Assembly: GCF_000473225.1 (NCBI RefSeq)
Contig: NZ_KI421509.1
Location: 2,870,868 to 2,934,867 of the forward strand
Source of the DNA: Sedimentitalea nanhaiensis DSM 24252
Lineage (GTDB): Bacteria; Pseudomonadota; Alphaproteobacteria; Rhodobacterales; Rhodobacteraceae
Length of the DNA: 64,000 nt
Direction of reading: 5' to 3'
Part shown: positions 60,930 through 64,000 of the stretch, piece by piece
Position numbering within the stretch: the stretch's first letter is position 1
Layout of the letters: each line of letters begins with the position of its first letter
Position numbers and translations under genes: made by a program
The notes under the pieces: model-generated
Database searches by the model: none
What the model was told of the DNA's origin: nothing
The model's input: only the letters and a program-made list of their open reading frames with translations

Positions 60930-61535
60930 TCAGTCAATGGCCCAGCCTTTCGGTTTGAACAGCGGATCCTGGTAATGGCCGATTTCCATCTCGATGCCAT
61001 GCGCCAGCTGCGTGCCGTCCAGCCGCGCGGGGGCGGGGTGGCGATAGGCCGTGTCGCTGCCGTCGATGGTGGCGGCCTCGCGGTCCCTGACCGCGCCCAG
61101 ACGTTCGGCCAGCCGGATGCTGTCGAGGTTCTTGGGGTCGAGATAGCTGACGGCGGTGTCCCAGCCCAGCACGTGGTACAGATAGCGCCGCGCGGCATGG
61201 GTGGCCTCGAGCGCGATGCCGCGCCCGGCGGCGTCGGGCCAGATCACCCAGGCGAGTTCGGCCTCGGGCCATTTCGCCGGTTTCCAGCCCCCGGCCATGC
61301 CATAGGTATGGTCGCTGTGGCGGTCGTGGATCATCCACATGCCAAAGCCGCGGATCGCCCAATGGCCGATTTCGGCGGCATAGAGCATCCAGCTTTCATA
61401 GGCATTCAGCGGCCCGCCCATGAAGCGGGCGCGATAGCTGGTGAAGGTGGCCTTGAAATCCGGATAATCGTCGGGTTCGGGGCCGCGCAGGATCAGACGC
61501 TTGGTTTCAAGTGTGGGGATGGTGACGGTGCTCAT
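60930..61535 (-). CDS. GNAT-family N-acetyltransferase
   Basis: 201 aa. RimJ/RimL-type: TLETKRLILRGPEPDDYPDFKATFTSY at the start, AELAWVIWPDAAGRGIALEATHAARRYLYHVLGWDTAVSYLDPKNLDSIRLAERLGAVRD holds the acetyl-CoA pyrophosphate loop and the NxxSxxLAERLG signature. The target is unknown. Its ATG overlaps the next GNAT's stop by 4 bp. Confidence 0.92.
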   Translation of the reverse strand: MSTVTIPTLETKRLILRGPEPDDYPDFKATFTSYRARFMGGPLNAYESWMLYAAEIGHWAIRGFGMWMIHDRHSDHTYGMAGGWKPAKWPEAELAWVIWPDAAGRGIALEATHAARRYLYHVLGWDTAVSYLDPKNLDSIRLAERLGAVRDREAATIDGSDTAYRHPAPARLDGTQLAHGIEMEIGHYQDPLFKPKGWAID

Positions 61536-62095
61536 GCGTATGCGTCCATGCTGCCGTCGTCATCGAGCGGGTAGGTGAACACCAATGCTCCGTCGAGCGT
61601 GCCGGTTGGCTTGCCGCCCAGTCTGGTCACCAGCGCCTGGCTGGCAGCGTTGGCGGGTGCGACATAGCTGACGATCTGTTCCGGTCCGAGGCTGCGCAGA
61701 TGGGTCAAAGCGGCTTGCGCGGCTTCAAAGGCAAACCCCTGGCGCTGGGCCTCGGGGGCAATGAAAAAACCCAGTTCGATGGCCTGATCGCCGGGTTCGA
61801 CCCCGGCAAAGACAAAACCCACTGACCTGTCGTTGCGAAGAACGGTGAACATTCCATCGCCCCGGAGCACCCATCCGGCGGCATAGTTGGTGAACTGCGC
61901 CCAGATCGCATCCTCGTCGGGGGCGTCGCCGAGAAATTTCGCCGAGGGCGCGGAAAACAGCCGCGCGAACAGGTCGAAATCCCCCAGCAGCGGTGCGCGC
62001 AGGACCAGCCGTTCGGTTTCAAGAACCGGCAGCGCCATGTGCGCGGCGGCGGCGATCGATGCGCCGGGGCAGGGGAGGGTGACGGGCGAGACCAT
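61532..62095 (-). CDS. GNAT-family N-acetyltransferase (second copy)
   Basis: 187 aa. LETERLVLRAPLLGDFDLFARLFSAPSAKFLGDAPDE, ELGFFIAPEAQRQGFAFEAAQAALTHLRSLGPEQIVSYVAPANAASQALVTRLGGKPTG. Same fold as the neighbour but diverged. The start may be the ATG at 62095 or an internal one (MALPVLETERL) at 62038, which fits the family length better; Shine-Dalgarno support is weak for both. Seven bp after ffh. Confidence 0.88.
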   Translation of the reverse strand: MVSPVTLPCPGASIAAAAHMALPVLETERLVLRAPLLGDFDLFARLFSAPSAKFLGDAPDEDAIWAQFTNYAAGWVLRGDGMFTVLRNDRSVGFVFAGVEPGDQAIELGFFIAPEAQRQGFAFEAAQAALTHLRSLGPEQIVSYVAPANAASQALVTRLGGKPTGTLDGALVFTYPLDDDGSMDAYA

Positions 62096-62101
62096 AACGG
62101 T

Positions 62102-63595
62102 TTATTTCTTTTTCCCGAAACCCGACAGGCCGGGGGGCAGGCCCATGCCGCCGCCAAGGCCGGGCAGGCCGCCGGGCATCTTGCCGCCCATCTGCTTGGC
62201 CGCCGCCTCGAGTGCGGCCGGGTCCATGTCGGCGGGCATGCCGCCCTTGCCGAACATGCCCTTCATCGCCTGTTTGAGCATGCCGCCTTTGCCCATCTTG
62301 CCCATCTTCTTCATCATGTCGCCCATCTGGCGGTGCATCTTGAGCAGCTTGTTGAGGTCAGACACCTGCATGCCGGCACCGGCGGCGATGCGTTTCTTGC
62401 GGCTGGCCTGCAGGATCTGCGGGTTGGCGCGTTCCTTTTTGGTCATCGACTGAACCAGGGCGATCTGCTGTTTCAGGATCTTGTCGTCAAACCCGGCGTC
62501 TTCGACCTGTTTGGCCATCTTTTTCATGCCGGGCATCATGCCCATCATGCCCTGCATGCCGCCCATCTGGATCATCTGTTCCAGCTGCATTTTCAGGTCG
62601 TTCATGTTGAACTGACCCTTCATCATGCGCTTCATCATCTTTTCGGCCTGTTCGGCCTCGATGGTTTCCTGGGCCTTTTCGACCAGCGACACGATATCGC
62701 CCATGCCCAGGATGCGCCCGGCGATGCGGTCCGGCTCAAACGTCTCGATGGCATCCATCTTTTCGCCAAGGCCGACAAAGCGGATCGGCTTGCCGGTCAC
62801 CGCGCGCATCGACAGGGCGGCACCGCCGCGCCCGTCGCCATCCATCCGGGTCAGCACCACGCCGGTGACGCCGATCTTGTCGTCGAACTCGGTGGCGACA
62901 TTGACCGCGTCCTGCCCGGTCAGCCCGTCGACGACCAGCAGGGTTTCGCGCGGGTTCGCCACGTCGCGCACCTCGGCGGCCTGCTGGATCAGTTCGGCGT
63001 CGATATGCAATCGCCCCGCAGTGTCCAGCATGTAGACGTCATAACCGCCAAGCGAGGCCTGGGTCTTGGCGCGTTTGGCGATCTGTACCGGGGTTTCGCC
63101 CTTGACGATGGGCAGGGTGTCGACGCCGATCTGGTTGCCCAGAATCGCCAGCTGTTCCATCGCGGCGGGGCGGTTGGTGTCGAGGCTCGCCATCAGCACG
63201 CGCTTGCCTTCGCGGTCTTTCATCCGCTTGGCCAGCTTGGCGGTGGTGGTGGTTTTACCCGAGCCTTGCAGGCCGACCATCAGGATCGGGGCGGGCGGAT
63301 TGTCGATTTTCAGCTTGCCGGGGTCGCCTTCGCCGGTCAGCACGTCGATCAGCGCATCGTGCACGATCTTGACGACCTGCTGGCCCGGGGTGACCGATTT
63401 GGTCACCGCCTGTCCGGTGGCCTGATCCTGTACTTTCTTGATGAAGTCGCGGGCAACCGGCAGCGACACGTCGGCCTCGAGCAGGGCCACGCGGACCTCG
63501 CGCAGGGCGGTTTTGACATCCTCGTCAGACAGCGCCCCCTGCTTGGTCAGCCGGTCAAAAACACCTGAAAGGCGTTCGGATAGGTTTTCAAACAT
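62102..63595 (-). CDS. ffh: Signal recognition particle protein
   Basis: 497 aa from the ATG at 63595 (MFENLSERLSGVFDRLTKQG). GTPase G1 is GLQGSGKTTTTAKLAKRM, G3 is LDTAGRLHID, and TRMDGDGRGGAALS also matches. The M domain is Met-rich (MGGMQGMMGMMPGMKKMAKQVEDAG, GKGGMPADMDP), binding SRP RNA and signal peptides. The Gly/Met-rich C-terminus (GLGGGMGLPPGLSGFGKKK) is typical. The first gene of the rpsP-containing block on this strand. Confidence 0.97.
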   Translation of the reverse strand: MFENLSERLSGVFDRLTKQGALSDEDVKTALREVRVALLEADVSLPVARDFIKKVQDQATGQAVTKSVTPGQQVVKIVHDALIDVLTGEGDPGKLKIDNPPAPILMVGLQGSGKTTTTAKLAKRMKDREGKRVLMASLDTNRPAAMEQLAILGNQIGVDTLPIVKGETPVQIAKRAKTQASLGGYDVYMLDTAGRLHIDAELIQQAAEVRDVANPRETLLVVDGLTGQDAVNVATEFDDKIGVTGVVLTRMDGDGRGGAALSMRAVTGKPIRFVGLGEKMDAIETFEPDRIAGRILGMGDIVSLVEKAQETIEAEQAEKMMKRMMKGQFNMNDLKMQLEQMIQMGGMQGMMGMMPGMKKMAKQVEDAGFDDKILKQQIALVQSMTKKERANPQILQASRKKRIAAGAGMQVSDLNKLLKMHRQMGDMMKKMGKMGKGGMLKQAMKGMFGKGGMPADMDPAALEAAAKQMGGKMPGGLPGLGGGMGLPPGLSGFGKKK

Positions 63596-63794
63596 GGCCG
63601 CGTGGCCTCCGTGCCGGTTTCCGATGCCCCCAACATGGGATGGGGCGACTAAATGCGCAATCGCCCCCACGGGCGTAACACGCTGGTGGAGGGCGATCCC
63701 CATGAAGGGGACCGGAAGATCTGACACTTCCGGACGATTGCAACAGCGGTTAGCCGCTCCTGCCGGGGCGAGTCAAGGGGTCAGTTCATGGGGG

Positions 63795-64000
63795 TCAGAG
63801 CCGCGCGCGCTGGAAATGCATCGCGTCCTTGCCCCACAGGCGGATCGCCGGAAGCCATTCGTTGGCCTCCATGATGTCGAGGAAATCCTTGTATTCGGCA
63901 CCGCAGAACAGCGCGCCCGGGCATCGGGTGCGCAATCCGTTCGGTGCCGCGAAAAAGTCTATGGCGCATCCGTAGGCATGCATCGACCAATTGTTCGATC
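63795..64000 (-). CDS. M15-family peptidase (D-Ala-D-Ala carboxypeptidase/endolysin type), C-terminal part
   Basis: The reading frame continues past the end of the window, so the N-terminus is missing. Visible: SNNWSMHAYGCAIDFFAAPNGLRT, with the zinc-binding His and Asp of the SxHxxGxAxD motif, and the C-terminal DAMHFQRARL with the third zinc ligand His. Probably a peptidoglycan-cleaving enzyme. Chromosomal or phage origin cannot be told from this fragment. Confidence 0.8.
   Translation of the reverse strand, partial: SNNWSMHAYGCAIDFFAAPNGLRTRCPGALFCGAEYKDFLDIMEANEWLPAIRLWGKDAMHFQRARL

Noticed and set aside
60835-60930. Repeated GTACAT motifs before the chorismate mutase gene
   Set aside because: Three short copies with no clear symmetry; not enough to call an operator.
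62039-63568. Plus-strand His/Leu-rich frame of 509 codons
   Set aside because: Antisense to ffh; the His-rich runs mirror the Met-rich M domain codons.

Overview
The window looks like the chromosome of a marine Rhodobacterales (Roseobacter-group) alphaproteobacterium. The evidence is a CcrM-type GANTC methyltransferase, a MipZ division ATPase, a truncated-haemoglobin/Rrf2 locus, a TAXI TRAP binding protein, Rhodobacterales-style lipid A genes (lpxK, waaA, DUF4170) and the compact ffh-rpsP-rimM-trmD-rplS-rpmE ribosome block. The DNA is GC-rich outside the islands.

Layout. 1-729: end of a sensor histidine kinase. 784-860: tRNA-Arg(ACG). 861-17349: two small integrative elements in tandem at that tRNA, delimited by three copies of its 3' end (844-860, 7948-7965, 17329-17349). 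Element 1 (about 7.1 kb) is a single minus-strand convoy: P4-type integrase, unknown 282-aa gene, AlpA, winged-helix protein, 32-aa ORF, toprim primase, DUF3987 protein and four small genes. It resembles a phage satellite. Element 2 (about 9.4 kb) has a XRE repressor, a prohead protease/major capsid fusion, a frameshifted excisionase, an integrase, an iteron-type origin region, an orphan 350-aa gene and a damaged RepA-like helicase. 17538-18301: a phage head-gene fragment and tRNA-Thr(TGT).

Main finding. Element 2's attP lies inside a coding sequence. In the integrated state the integrase stop overlaps an ATG (8002-8004) whose frame runs off the left end. Joining the element ends puts that ATG in frame with the gene now at the right end (16816-17421), directly upstream of the RepA-like gene. 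Excision would therefore rebuild one operon: (capsid)-xis-int-rep. This suggests a capsid-encoding satellite whose replication genes are reconnected only in the circle. The frameshift in xis and two lesions in repA suggest this copy is decaying.

Core chromosome. 18519-25127: pheT, an SDR, and an ExeA-like ATPase with a Sel1 region. 25270-28668 (minus): TAXI binding protein and a secreted coiled-coil protein. 28860-32905: an NO/haem-type locus (Rrf2 regulator, two small proteins, group III haemoglobin divergently), then nitronate monooxygenase, 5-formyl-THF cyclo-ligase and rnhB. 33020-38931: ccrM with four GANTC sites in its leader, alkB, mutY, dciA, a DsbA-like protein and a CaiB/BaiF transferase. 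39102-39420: IS21 remnant. 39688-46044 (minus): lpxK, waaA, DUF4170, a CysQ-like phosphatase, TldD/PmbA and DUF2125. 46170-47553: an SDR broken by a 17-bp tandem duplication, and an enoyl-CoA hydratase. 47750-53223: iron locus (hemP, two imelysins, bfd, bfr, di-haem oxidoreductase) with two inverted-repeat boxes. 53782-55724: fahA next to an hmgA stump fused to what looks like the tail of a class III cyclase, a deletion scar. 55698-64000: mipZ and the ribosome/SRP block, with bluB, a chorismate mutase, two acetyltransferases, ffh and a partial M15 peptidase at the edge.

Operons on both strands are tightly packed with many 4-bp ATGA/GTGA overlaps, which helped choose starts. All homology calls are by recognition of motifs; no database search was possible.
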